A DNA stretch of 64,000 bases, taken from positions 1 to 64,000 of the forward strand of contig MEQB01000049.1 in the NCBI GenBank assembly GCA_001770015.1, given 5' to 3'. A program made the position numbers and the translations under genes. Shown piece after piece: positions 53,199 to 61,610 of the stretch (the first letter of the stretch is position 1; every line of letters starts with the position of its first letter). The notes below the pieces were generated by a model. It was not told the origin of the DNA. It worked only from the letters and a program-made list of their open reading frames with translations, and ran no database searches. This DNA is from Bdellovibrionales bacterium RIFOXYC1_FULL_37_79. GTDB lineage: Bacteria; Bdellovibrionota; Bacteriovoracia; Bacteriovoracales; Bacteriovoracaceae.

Positions 53199-53804
53199 CT
53201 AAGCGTACTGTTTTTTCAGATAGAAACGTACCCTTCTCATTTTTTGTAAAAAATTATGTTTTATCCTTTTAATAAAAAAATCCGGTGATCTTAAAGGAAA
53301 AAGATAGAGGTTGCTTTTTTTAACATATTCAACCACCTCATTATCGTAATCCTCCATGCCTGGAAGAATTTCGGTTTTCCCTTTGAAGAGTCTCACTGGT
53401 CTGGCAGGCTCATACATTTTCCCAATTTGAGGATTACTCATACTGAAAGCATAGACAAAATTGTCTTTTTTGGAGCGAAGAAGTTCCACATATAACCTTC
53501 CCCAAAACCGGATAGACTTGCTTCGATCTTTGGCCGATGGAACAAACCAAAGCCCGGTCACTTCACAGGTTTTATCCAAATTTAATCCATGGGGATTGCT
53601 ACTGGCAGGAATGGAGTCCAGTACTCTAAACGGGCCTTTCATAACCAGCACAAAACCACCACACATCCGGTTTTGAGAATCGTAACAACAAAAAACCCTT
53701 GACCTTTCCAAATATTCAATGGGAAATAAAACATGAATATATTTATTAGTCAGCTTTCTAAAATGATCAAGCTCCAATAAACCTCTAATCCTTCTAATTT
53801 CCAT
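53199..53804 (-). CDS. GNAT-like protein of unknown function
   Basis: 201 residues from ATG 53804, which has AAGGAG six bases upstream; further upstream codons to 53870 are open but unsupported. The pattern SRVFCCYDSQNRMCGGFVL, then EVTGLWFVPSAKDRSKSIRFWGRLYVELL, then YAFSMSNPQIGKMYE resembles an acetyltransferase fold, but the acyl-CoA loop is not clear. The C-terminal 60 residues are basic (RIKHNFLQKMRRVRFYLKK). The reading as GNAT-like is tentative. Confidence 0.65.
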   Translation of the reverse strand: MEIRRIRGLLELDHFRKLTNKYIHVLFPIEYLERSRVFCCYDSQNRMCGGFVLVMKGPFRVLDSIPASSNPHGLNLDKTCEVTGLWFVPSAKDRSKSIRFWGRLYVELLRSKKDNFVYAFSMSNPQIGKMYEPARPVRLFKGKTEILPGMEDYDNEVVEYVKKSNLYLFPLRSPDFFIKRIKHNFLQKMRRVRFYLKKQYA

Positions 53805-53898
53805 ACATACTCCTTGGGAAAATTCCCCTGTCCTTTGACTACTATAAAAAATAAAGAAGGATAATGGCATTGATATTTATCATAGGATAAATATTAGC

Positions 53899-53933
53899 GT
53901 TCCGAGTTTAAATAGGAGTTCATAAGTCGGAAC
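53899..53933. repeat. Inverted repeat downstream of msrBA
   Basis: GTTCCGA (53899-53905) and TCGGAAC (53927-53933) are exact reverse complements 21 bp apart. They lie between the msrBA stop and the next gene on the same strand. A second short hairpin, GATCAA...TTGATC (53957-53971), lies closer to the msrBA stop. Neither is followed by a clear T-run, so a terminator role is only possible. An operator for the downstream gene is the alternative. Confidence 0.4.
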
Positions 53934-53982
53934 ATAATAATTACATTATTATCTTAGATCAAGATTTGATCAATTTATAAGC

Positions 53983-55053
53983 TCAATACCTGAGGAAATG
54001 ACAATTGTATCCACTTGGAAACTTGTCCAAATAGTCCTGATGGTATTCTTCAGCTTCATAAAATTCCTTTTGCCTAACGATTTCGGTGATAATTTTTCCT
54101 TTGTAAAATTTACCATCCTCCACTTTTTTGAGTATTTTTAATGCGATTTCTTGTTCTATATCATCACTTACAAAAATCGATGAACGGTACTGATGACCAA
54201 TATCATTTCCTTGCTGATTAGGAGTGGTCGGATCATGTATTTTGAAAAAATATTCCAGGATTTCAGCATAAGTCACCAAAGAGCTGTCATACTCGACCTT
54301 TAAGGCTTCAGCATGACCGGTATCCCCTTTTTTTATCTGTGCGTAGGTGGGATGGGCCACAAAACCCCCGGTATAACCAACTCTTGTGGCCACCACTCCC
54401 TTTAATTTTTTAAAATAAAATTCCATACCCCAAAAACAGCCTCCGGCCAGGATGGCGGTTTTAAGTTGCGGTTTGATCGAAGTATTAAACAAGCTTAGAT
54501 ATTCTGCATAGCCATTTTTTTCTAAATCAGCTTTGGGAATAAATTTCAAAGCCGCCGAATTCATGCAATATCTTTTTTTCCCAGGCATAGGACCGTCATC
54601 AAAAACATGTCCCAAATGGGAATTGGCCAATTTACTTCTCACTTCCGTGCGGGGAAAAATTAATTTATAATCCTTGCGATGAACCAGGACGTCCTCAGTT
54701 ATCGCTTTAGTAAAACTGGGCCACCCAGTCTTGGAATCAAACTGATCAAGTGAACTAAATAGTGGTTCACCAGAAACAATATCCACATAAATGCCTTCTT
54801 CTTTTTTATGGTAATATTCGTTTTCAAACGGCAACTCAGTACCATTTTCCTGGGTCACCTGATATTGAAGCGGAGTCAAAGTTTTTTTTAAGTGATCCTT
54901 GCTGAATTGATCGGATTTATAATTTTTCCAAGTCAACGCTAACCTCCCATTGCTGGCGATGACACTTTCAAATAAGTTTAAAAATAAAATAAATATTGAA
55001 AGTTGCCTCCACATATTATTTAGTGTCATTTTATAAAAATCATTACTGGACAA
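53983..55053 (-). CDS. msrBA: Exported MsrB-MsrA fusion (peptide methionine sulfoxide reductase)
   Basis: 356 residues. The N-terminus has a signal peptide ([21 protein letters not shown]), with possible starts TTG 55053, ATG 55029 and ATG 55014. The MsrB domain comes first (about 35-180), with [12 protein letters not shown] and the catalytic Cys in [11 protein letters not shown]; the CxxC zinc motifs and the recycling Cys (SKTGWPSF instead of SGCGWPSF) are missing. The MsrA domain follows (about 195-356), with catalytic GGCFWG, GYTGG and GHQYRSSIF. It repairs both isomers of oxidised methionine in periplasmic proteins. The B-A order is less common than A-B. Confidence 0.92.
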   Translation of the reverse strand: MSSNDFYKMTLNNMWRQLSIFILFLNLFESVIASNGRLALTWKNYKSDQFSKDHLKKTLTPLQYQVTQENGTELPFENEYYHKKEEGIYVDIVSGEPLFSSLDQFDSKTGWPSFTKAITEDVLVHRKDYKLIFPRTEVRSKLANSHLGHVFDDGPMPGKKRYCMNSAALKFIPKADLEKNGYAEYLSLFNTSIKPQLKTAILAGGCFWGMEFYFKKLKGVVATRVGYTGGFVAHPTYAQIKKGDTGHAEALKVEYDSSLVTYAEILEYFFKIHDPTTPNQQGNDIGHQYRSSIFVSDDIEQEIALKILKKVEDGKFYKGKIITEIVRQKEFYEAEEYHQDYLDKFPSGYNCHFLRY

Positions 55054-55109
55054 ATTCTTTCACCCAGTGTTTTATGATCATAAGGATAAACTCATTTCAG
55101 GAGATCATT

Positions 55110-55691
55110 ATGGCCTATTTGATACTTATTTCGTCAATCTTGATGAGTGCAATGTCTCTAGCGGAAATTCGCCCGATTGAAGATTTCAACCTTTCCTACT
55201 ACCGCATGGCCTTCGGGGAAGCTCATTATCAAGAAAGTTTCCCCATCAACGACCCTCTTTCCCAGCTACCCACCAACCAGGATATTTTAAAAATCTACAA
55301 CGATCACTTGCTTTTTCTTGGATATATCAGAGAAATTTCCACTGATGTAGGTTGCGATTCTTTTTGCAAACCGTTGGACTTTACACTTGCCATTGACAAA
55401 AATCCTGCTTTTATCAAGCTCCTGGTATATGAACCCCTCACAAAACTAGGCCACGCCGAATTTTCTGATGCAGATTATAGCAAACTGCACGCCATTTTAA
55501 CCACTGCCCCCACCAGTTATCAAAACATTTTAAAACCTGACGACATGGTTGATGCATCCACTGGGGCCACCAAACTGGAGCTGGCCAATGACGTGGTGGC
55601 CACCGCCGCCTATACCTGTTTTAGAATTCACCAATACAAACAACAGACGATTGAACATATCACCCAAAATATGCTAAAAGAATTCCTTTAG
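55110..55691 (+). CDS. Exported FMN-binding-like protein
   Basis: 193 residues from ATG 55110, which has AGGAG (55099-55103) six bases upstream; codons further upstream are open but unsupported. A signal peptide (MAYLILISSILMSAMSLAE) is followed by a domain with two Cys (GCDSFCKPLDFTLAI), LTKLGHAEFSDADYSKLHAIL and the motif VDASTGATKLE. The last matches the DxxSGAT flavinylation motif of FMN-bind proteins in pattern (the Ser position is Thr), so covalent FMN is possible. No NqrC, RnfG or ApbE is near. It overlaps the opposing lipoprotein gene by 18 bp. Confidence 0.65.
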   Translation: MAYLILISSILMSAMSLAEIRPIEDFNLSYYRMAFGEAHYQESFPINDPLSQLPTNQDILKIYNDHLLFLGYIREISTDVGCDSFCKPLDFTLAIDKNPAFIKLLVYEPLTKLGHAEFSDADYSKLHAILTTAPTSYQNILKPDDMVDASTGATKLELANDVVATAAYTCFRIHQYKQQTIEHITQNMLKEFL

Positions 55692-56339
55692 AATTTCCCT
55701 GGTCGAAGATTCATTGATTTTATTTTCATTGAGCATTTTGATGGCGCTTTTTATATTTTCTGAAATCACCTGGAGCATTTCCTCATAAACGTTTATCTTC
55801 AACTGATCCACCTCACAGCCTGGTGATAAAAATTCAATTCGATATTGATCAGAATGTTCTAAAATACTCTCCGGCTTAGCAGGATTTTTTTCCCCCACCG
55901 CTCTTACCTGATATAGGTATTGATTGGTTTTATGATCATTGGTATTTGGTACGTAATAAGCCTGGATAATCTGGTCAAAACTAATTTTGCCGCCCTTATC
56001 CTGGTAAATGCCACCCAAATGGATTTCTACCCCGTACTCGTCATACAAGGCATTGATCCTTTCCTCAATTTCCTTCGAGTTAAAGATACGTGCCACCTCT
56101 TTAAGAAATTTTTCGGCACAATCCTGATTAGTGGATTTCTTGATCAAATTGGCAGTTTGATCTTTATTTAAACGTGTATCTTGAACTTGATGATCAAACA
56201 TAATAATAAAAAATGCGCGATGACCAACTGGCTTGGTAACAATTGAGGCCATAAGACGCTCATTGGAGTCATATGATTGCTCCATAATCGAACAGGCACT
56301 CATTATCAGACATAATATTAACCACATATTTCTCATCAT
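55674..56339 (-). CDS. Lipoprotein of unknown function
   Basis: 221 residues after AGGTG. The signal MMRNMWLILCLIMSAC has an acceptable lipobox (MSAC). The mature region mixes strands (RAFFIIMFDHQVQD; RIEFLSPGCEVDQLKINVY) and helices. Cys occur at about 94 and 175. No known motif. It overlaps the opposing FMN-binding-like gene by 18 bp at the 3' end. Confidence 0.65.
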   Translation of the reverse strand: MMRNMWLILCLIMSACSIMEQSYDSNERLMASIVTKPVGHRAFFIIMFDHQVQDTRLNKDQTANLIKKSTNQDCAEKFLKEVARIFNSKEIEERINALYDEYGVEIHLGGIYQDKGGKISFDQIIQAYYVPNTNDHKTNQYLYQVRAVGEKNPAKPESILEHSDQYRIEFLSPGCEVDQLKINVYEEMLQVISENIKSAIKMLNENKINESSTREILKEFF

Positions 56340-56445
56340 ATTCTTTCACCTTGTTTCAAAAGAATCCCGCCAAGGCTTCTCGTCACAAAGCATGAGATCA
56401 TTTAATTTTTCTGATTGTCCGACTATTCTAAGCGGTCTTTTTTCC

Positions 56446-57111
56446 CTAAAAAGAACCCATTTCATCGCCCATAATCTTAATGTTAACCTGGCCCGCCCTT
56501 AGATAGGTTTGACACAGTTCTTGCCACTCAACTAAATATTTCCTTAAAATGCTTCTATCGATTAAATCCTTAGCACAATAGATAACCCCCAAAGCATTTT
56601 TACAATCAGAAAAACATTTACACCTCATGGAGTCTTTGACGGGAGTGCCAAATGGCCCACAATCATCAGACAGCGTAATTAAATCTCTAAGCTTAATATC
56701 ATGACCAGCATTATTAAAAACATAAGATTCCGTGGGAAGTCCCAACCGAAGCTCCACCGGCCCATTTATTTTATTAAAATCAAAAATACTGACAGGAAGA
56801 TTGCTGCTCATGGAAATGTAATTATTAAGATCAACCATGGGGTTAATGCTTTGAAATTGGCCGCTGGTTAGATAGGCATTAATTAAAAATTCACTGGCCG
56901 GCTTGACCCTTCCACTTGGAGAATAAACACCATTGCGCAATAAATTGCGAATGCCATGTTTTATCTTTTCATCCACCAGCTTATCTTTTAAGGTCTGGAG
57001 TTGGGCATGAATGAATGCTGATAATTCCAGATTTTCACTGTTATCAAAATCGATTACTTCAATCAAGGCCAAAACCACTTTATTAGAGATAGCAGTAATA
57101 ACGACATCCAT
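56446..57111 (-). CDS. B3/B4 tRNA-binding-domain protein
   Basis: 221 residues from ATG 57111, which has a strong AAGGGGGG a few bases upstream. The central part (INPMVDLNNYISMSS, LPVSIFDFNKI, GPVELRLGLPTES, then acidic strands) matches the B3/B4 domain found in PheRS beta and in stand-alone proteins of unclear role, some thought to edit or bind aminoacyl-tRNA. A Cys-rich insert (MRCKCFSDCKNALGVIYC) is unusual and could bind metal. It is divergent from the receiver-CheX gene. Confidence 0.75.
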   Translation of the reverse strand: MDVVITAISNKVVLALIEVIDFDNSENLELSAFIHAQLQTLKDKLVDEKIKHGIRNLLRNGVYSPSGRVKPASEFLINAYLTSGQFQSINPMVDLNNYISMSSNLPVSIFDFNKINGPVELRLGLPTESYVFNNAGHDIKLRDLITLSDDCGPFGTPVKDSMRCKCFSDCKNALGVIYCAKDLIDRSILRKYLVEWQELCQTYLRAGQVNIKIMGDEMGSF

Positions 57112-57235
57112 TATTCCCCCCTTATTAATTCCGACCAATTCACTTGGTTTTATATGTTAAATACTCATATTGCGACCACTTTTTTATTAGGTTATAATCA
57201 AAATAGCTAAATTCCAAGAAGAAGTAGGGGTCGTG

Positions 57236-58204
57236 ATGTATTCCAACGAAATGAAGATACTCATCGTAGACGATATGCTTACCATGAGAAAATATGTGCA
57301 AAAAAAATTTGAAAAGCTGGGTTTTTCAAATTTCCTTGAAGCGGAAAATGGTAAAGTCGCACTGGATATCCTGCTTGAGAAGGCCAGTGAAATAAAACTT
57401 GTCGCCACCGATATTAATATGCCGGAAATGACGGGCATTGAATTTATTAAAAAGGCCCGCCAAATTGATTCCATCAAAAACATTCCCTTTATTGTGATTT
57501 CGGCAGAACGGGAGCAAAAAAGCCAGCAAGAGGCCAGTGAGGCAGGTGCCAACGGCTATCTTTGTAAACCTTTTGATGAAGATTCACTCAAAGCAGAGCT
57601 AGAGCATCTCTTTGTTAAAAAGACCGGTCAAGACCATAAAAAAGTTAGTGCTACGAAACCAAAAAGTAATTTTTTAAACCACCTGGATGCTCTTTTCAAC
57701 CCTATTTCCGACAGTATTAACAAAACCCTATCCCAACAATGTGGTGTTGTACTTAAATCAGGGGTGTTTTATAAAAAGGCCTTTGGCGAAACCTGGATAC
57801 CAAAAGGTCATTGTCAAATTGTTTCCAACGCCTTTCTGGCGGATGGCAATCAAAACTGTTCCCTCACCCTTTATTTTGATAAAAATGTATTTCTAAAATT
57901 TGCATCGGTTATGTTCGAGGAAGATTTTCAAGAAATCGCCGATGACATTAGGGACTTGGTAGCAGAATGGCTCAATATCGCTCTTGGGAATTTGAAACAT
58001 GAACTCAATGATGTCATGGGCTGCAACTTTACCAGCACCATTCCGATTATTGTAATCGGCAATCAGCTGGTAACCAGTAGTACAAAAGAAAACCCGCTGT
58101 TTATCTTTCCTTTTAACTCGGACTTAGGCGATTTTCACCTGCTACTCAATCTGGGCGAGGAAAGAATTATTCCTTGGGATAATTCCATTTTTGATTTTCT
58201 CTAA
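57236..58204 (+). CDS. Response regulator with CheX/CheC-like phosphatase domain
   Basis: 322 residues from ATG 57236 (GGGG five bases upstream; an adjoining GTG at 57233 is also possible). The receiver is complete: LIVDDMLTMRKY, phospho-Asp in VATDINMPEMTG, and Lys in YLCKPFDE. Residues about 145-322 resemble CheX, with the catalytic pair in VAEWLNIALGNLK (E-x-x-N). CheX removes phosphate from CheY, so this fusion could dephosphorylate CheY while itself being regulated by phosphorylation. It converges with a pseudo-receiver/STAS/CheX protein, 8 bp apart. Confidence 0.82.
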   Translation: MYSNEMKILIVDDMLTMRKYVQKKFEKLGFSNFLEAENGKVALDILLEKASEIKLVATDINMPEMTGIEFIKKARQIDSIKNIPFIVISAEREQKSQQEASEAGANGYLCKPFDEDSLKAELEHLFVKKTGQDHKKVSATKPKSNFLNHLDALFNPISDSINKTLSQQCGVVLKSGVFYKKAFGETWIPKGHCQIVSNAFLADGNQNCSLTLYFDKNVFLKFASVMFEEDFQEIADDIRDLVAEWLNIALGNLKHELNDVMGCNFTSTIPIIVIGNQLVTSSTKENPLFIFPFNSDLGDFHLLLNLGEERIIPWDNSIFDFL

Positions 58205-58212
58205 AGGGCACC

Positions 58213-59574
58213 CTAAAGCGACGAGTGACCGTTTATAATCATAGATATATAGCCAAGCTTTGAGTTAATCGGGATGACGATCGAGGTGGGGTTAGTCATT
58301 TCTTTCAGGATGGATTCATAACTGTGAACCAACTTGATATCCTTCTCATCTTCAAATATTTCGATCCCATCACTGGCCAGCTTTTCTTTAGCTTTGGAAA
58401 AAACCTTGTCCAATAGTTGATTGATCTGACTCATGATCACTTTCACATCGTGAGTATTACATTGTAAGGCCACCAGCCGGCACAGTTTAACAAAGGTTTC
58501 CTTGGTATAAATTTGCGCAATAGTTCCAAAAAATACCGGTGACTCCAGCCGGATAACCGTGGCAAAACTGCTCATAGGCGGAATCACAAAATTTTCCGTC
58601 ATTCTTGGTTGTTGAGGTTGTAACTGGATATCCATATAATCATTAAAACAATTGATACTGGCCTGAATGAACGGTTTAACCATATTGGTATTGATCGAAA
58701 TATATTTTTCAGTTGCTTTAACCGGAGTTTTTGGTTTGGTATTAACGGAAGTAACACCGGTGGTACCGGCCGATTTGGGAGCGGGTCTTTTTAAATTGAA
58801 GCTATCCAATAATCCATTTTGTTCCATCATCTGGGCCACTGCTTCGTTCACATTGACCGATTGAAAAACCACTCCAAGTTTCTTGGTATTAAAAAGCATT
58901 TGAAAAATCAATCTGAGATCCTGAAACCCCATATTTTCAACTCGGCAAAAATTAAACACCATCTCCTGAATACTTTCGCTGACCACTTCTTCGAGCAATT
59001 GCGCCAGCTCATCAAAATTAACCTTATCCATCACGGTGGGAACAATGAGTTCGTACTGGTTTTCACCTTTTTTTATTTCAAAATTACACACCCCTTCCGG
59101 ATAGGCCTCATCGATCAAATTTTCCATATGATCAACGACCCAATTCATGTCAAGGGGACGATTTACAAATTTGGTCAAACTGTCGGTAAACCAAGCATCC
59201 TGACCGGTTCCTGCACCTTCTTCCTGACATTCAGAATCATCCAAAGATTTTTTTTGTTTATTATTCCAATCCTTATTCAAAATAAGAATGGGGGTTTTCT
59301 GGGTCAAAGGAAATTTCCTTACATAATTAAAAAAATTCAACCTTTCATTATAATACTCACCATCAATATCGATGATGAGTAGATGGACCTCCGTATTGGT
59401 ACCCTTATACTCCTCCATCCGTCTTTGCACCTGTTCCAAGGCCGCAAAGTTTTCGAAACCTTTGATTCCATTTTTTTCCACTAAATCTTTAAAGGCATTC
59501 CGAGCGTCTAAATTTGAACTCACTAAAAAAACTCTACAATTATAAAGCCGGGCCTTGATATCTTCACTAAACAT
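58213..59574 (-). CDS. Pseudo-receiver, STAS-like and degenerate CheX-like protein
   Basis: 453 residues after GGAG. Residues 1-150 resemble a receiver (CRVFLVSSNLDARNA; HLLIIDIDGEYY) with an Asp but no acidic pair. Residues about 170-265 are STAS-like (ELAQLLEEVVSESIQEMVFNF). A Thr/Pro-rich linker leads to a CheX-like domain (about 300-453) that starts NTNMVKPFIQASINCFN. The catalytic ExxN reads SQIN in MSQINQLLDK, so Glu is lost and phosphatase activity is unlikely. It may be a scaffold that pairs with the active receiver-CheX protein next door. Confidence 0.75.
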   Translation of the reverse strand: MFSEDIKARLYNCRVFLVSSNLDARNAFKDLVEKNGIKGFENFAALEQVQRRMEEYKGTNTEVHLLIIDIDGEYYNERLNFFNYVRKFPLTQKTPILILNKDWNNKQKKSLDDSECQEEGAGTGQDAWFTDSLTKFVNRPLDMNWVVDHMENLIDEAYPEGVCNFEIKKGENQYELIVPTVMDKVNFDELAQLLEEVVSESIQEMVFNFCRVENMGFQDLRLIFQMLFNTKKLGVVFQSVNVNEAVAQMMEQNGLLDSFNLKRPAPKSAGTTGVTSVNTKPKTPVKATEKYISINTNMVKPFIQASINCFNDYMDIQLQPQQPRMTENFVIPPMSSFATVIRLESPVFFGTIAQIYTKETFVKLCRLVALQCNTHDVKVIMSQINQLLDKVFSKAKEKLASDGIEIFEDEKDIKLVHSYESILKEMTNPTSIVIPINSKLGYISMIINGHSSL

Positions 59575-59692
59575 GAACTTACTCCATTTGACATGTATAT
59601 GTTAAATCGCTTTGGCAATTTAGTAAATGCTTCCCAAAAAATTTAATAAAACTTAACTTTTTCCAATAATGGGCACTGATCGTATCGGTCAA

Positions 59693-61039
59693 CTATATTT
59701 CATGGGCAAGTAAACGCCGATAAGGCCTGAAATATGTTCTGGGAGAGTAATCCAATAGATCTGTGATGCTAGACATGTAAATACAGGCATAGCGTTGTAC
59801 CAGATCAGCATAAAAACTCTCTTCCTGGCCGGCCCTCATCAACTCTCCCCAGTAAGGATTAAAATGTTTTTGATAATTTTTTATTTCATTTTGAATGCCC
59901 CGATCAATTGACTCGATCTTTTCAAATAACTTATTTATTTTCTGAGTATTCTTTTTTTTATCACCAAATAATTTATTAAGTTCATTTTCGAGACTGCGTT
60001 TTTTTATCATCCAATTATCAATTTTTTCCTGGATCGGCCTGACCTTATTCAAAGATTCAATTTCCGATTTGAGCGATTCGATCACCATTCCTGTACGCCA
60101 GCCAGATTTTTTTTTAAGTCTTACCACGTCCCCATAAATATGATCACCCAGATAAAGAATATCCTCTCCTTTTAAAACAAAATCTTCCTCAAAGATCTTG
60201 CCGCTTCCCCCTTGATAAACACCATTTTGAATAGGACGTACGACATTTTTCATAAAACCAGTGGTTTTATCAATTTCCAGTATTTTACCTTTTTCAGTGA
60301 AAAAATCCGGTTTTTGTGCCAGGGTCACCACCACGTCAAATAACTCGCTCCAATCCTTATAATTTTTAATAAACGGATTAATCGCAAAATCCAGAAGGAT
60401 CTTGGTATATTCATAATCCGAGTTCGTTATAAGAAAAATTTTTTTCTTTGAAGCTTTCAACGTTTCGAGAAGTAAAACAATTTTATCATCTTGAATAATA
60501 AACCTGCCCAGGTTTTTTTTAACCTCGTTTTTTAAACTACCGTCAGTATGAATTTCATCTAACACATCTTTTATGTCTGCCGCTAGCTGCGGATAAGATG
60601 GCAGCTTTAATCCATCCAATTTTAACTGGACAATATCCGAATATAAGATTCCGTGGGCCATGGCAAACGAAGTGTTTAAAGGCATGATATGTTTATCCCG
60701 CGGATCAATGATATTGTTGGAATACAATTCCTGGGTGGTCTGATAATCAAGTATTTTGGCCCCTCTCATACACATTTTAACTTTGCCAAAGCGAGAAATT
60801 TTAATAATTGTCCCTTGTAATGAATCCAGCATTAAGCCGTGGGACATTTTCTTTAAATTAAATTTCAATTTCCGGATTTTTCTAGGATATTTTTTTTTAA
60901 TGATCAACCTTTCAATCAAAGTCTTATAGGTAAGATTTTCAAAATTACTGGTTTTATATTTGACCAAGGTGTGGTCCATATCAAAACCAATCGCCTTGAT
61001 TTTTCTCATGTTTAATACCCGATTTACATAAATACTCAA
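59693..61039 (-). CDS. HAD-superfamily 5'-nucleotidase (IMP-GMP type)
   Basis: 448 residues from TTG 61039, which has GAGG six bases upstream and overlaps the preceding stop by 4 bp; ATG 61009 is an alternative. The HAD motifs are IGFDMDHTLVKY (nucleophile Asp and acid Asp), FLITNSDYEYT and DILYLGDHIYGDVVRLKK, which place it in the HAD-IG 5'-nucleotidase family. It likely dephosphorylates purine nucleotides in the cytoplasm. It is co-translated with the EVE-domain gene upstream. Confidence 0.9.
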   Translation of the reverse strand: MSIYVNRVLNMRKIKAIGFDMDHTLVKYKTSNFENLTYKTLIERLIIKKKYPRKIRKLKFNLKKMSHGLMLDSLQGTIIKISRFGKVKMCMRGAKILDYQTTQELYSNNIIDPRDKHIMPLNTSFAMAHGILYSDIVQLKLDGLKLPSYPQLAADIKDVLDEIHTDGSLKNEVKKNLGRFIIQDDKIVLLLETLKASKKKIFLITNSDYEYTKILLDFAINPFIKNYKDWSELFDVVVTLAQKPDFFTEKGKILEIDKTTGFMKNVVRPIQNGVYQGGSGKIFEEDFVLKGEDILYLGDHIYGDVVRLKKKSGWRTGMVIESLKSEIESLNKVRPIQEKIDNWMIKKRSLENELNKLFGDKKKNTQKINKLFEKIESIDRGIQNEIKNYQKHFNPYWGELMRAGQEESFYADLVQRYACIYMSSITDLLDYSPRTYFRPYRRLLAHEI

Positions 61040-61512
61040 TTCACACCTCGATTTATATATTCCATAATAGCGCTTGCCTGGATGGAATCAAGTCCAATTA
61101 CCGACAATCGATTGCCTTTTTTTAATAATCTGCACTTTTGCAAAGCTTTAATGGTCTTAAGTTCAGACAGGGTGATAACTTTATGATATTTTTGTTTAAA
61201 GGACACTTCTATCGCCCACCACAACGGGTTTTGCTCAGAGGATTTTTGATCATAATAAGGCCCTTTGATGTCAAAGGCGGTTTCATCTGGAAAATACGGC
61301 GAACTAATCATACCATATCCTACAATTCCATTATTTTTTGTACTAGAATGATAGATAAAGGCACCATCCCCCACTTGCATTTTTTTTATATTATTTCTGG
61401 CCTCAAAATTTCTAACCCCTTCCCATGTGGTTTTTTGCTCCCTTTGAAAATCATCAATGGAAAAAAGGGATGGTTCTGTTTTTAAAAGCCAATAATTATT
61501 TTCAATTTTCAT
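61036..61512 (-). CDS. EVE-domain protein
   Basis: 158 residues from ATG 61512 (GGA six bases upstream; ATG 61515 and GTG 61527 are alternatives). The EVE signature is clear: NYWLLKTEPSLFSIDDFQ, TTWEGVRNFEARNNIKKM, VGDGAFIYHSST and the later WWAIEVSFKQKY. EVE domains bind modified bases in DNA or RNA and resemble YTH domains; many occur beside restriction genes. Here it is coupled to a nucleotidase gene by a 4-bp overlap, so housekeeping nucleic-acid or nucleotide care is more likely than defence. Confidence 0.88.
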   Translation of the reverse strand: MKIENNYWLLKTEPSLFSIDDFQREQKTTWEGVRNFEARNNIKKMQVGDGAFIYHSSTKNNGIVGYGMISSPYFPDETAFDIKGPYYDQKSSEQNPLWWAIEVSFKQKYHKVITLSELKTIKALQKCRLLKKGNRLSVIGLDSIQASAIMEYINRGVN

Positions 61513-61610
61513 CATAATTCCATGCACTAGTATAATTGACGTTTTTTTTTCAATCTTTCATTTTTTTTATTATGATATCAAATTAATTAGATATATATTA
61601 ATCAAAATTT

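Noticed and set aside
58204-58213. Terminator between the two CheX-like genes
   Set aside because: The short GGGC/CCCT symmetry has no stable stem or T-run.
61036-61512. EVE protein as part of a defence island
   Set aside because: No restriction, modification or other defence genes are adjacent; it is coupled to a nucleotidase gene.
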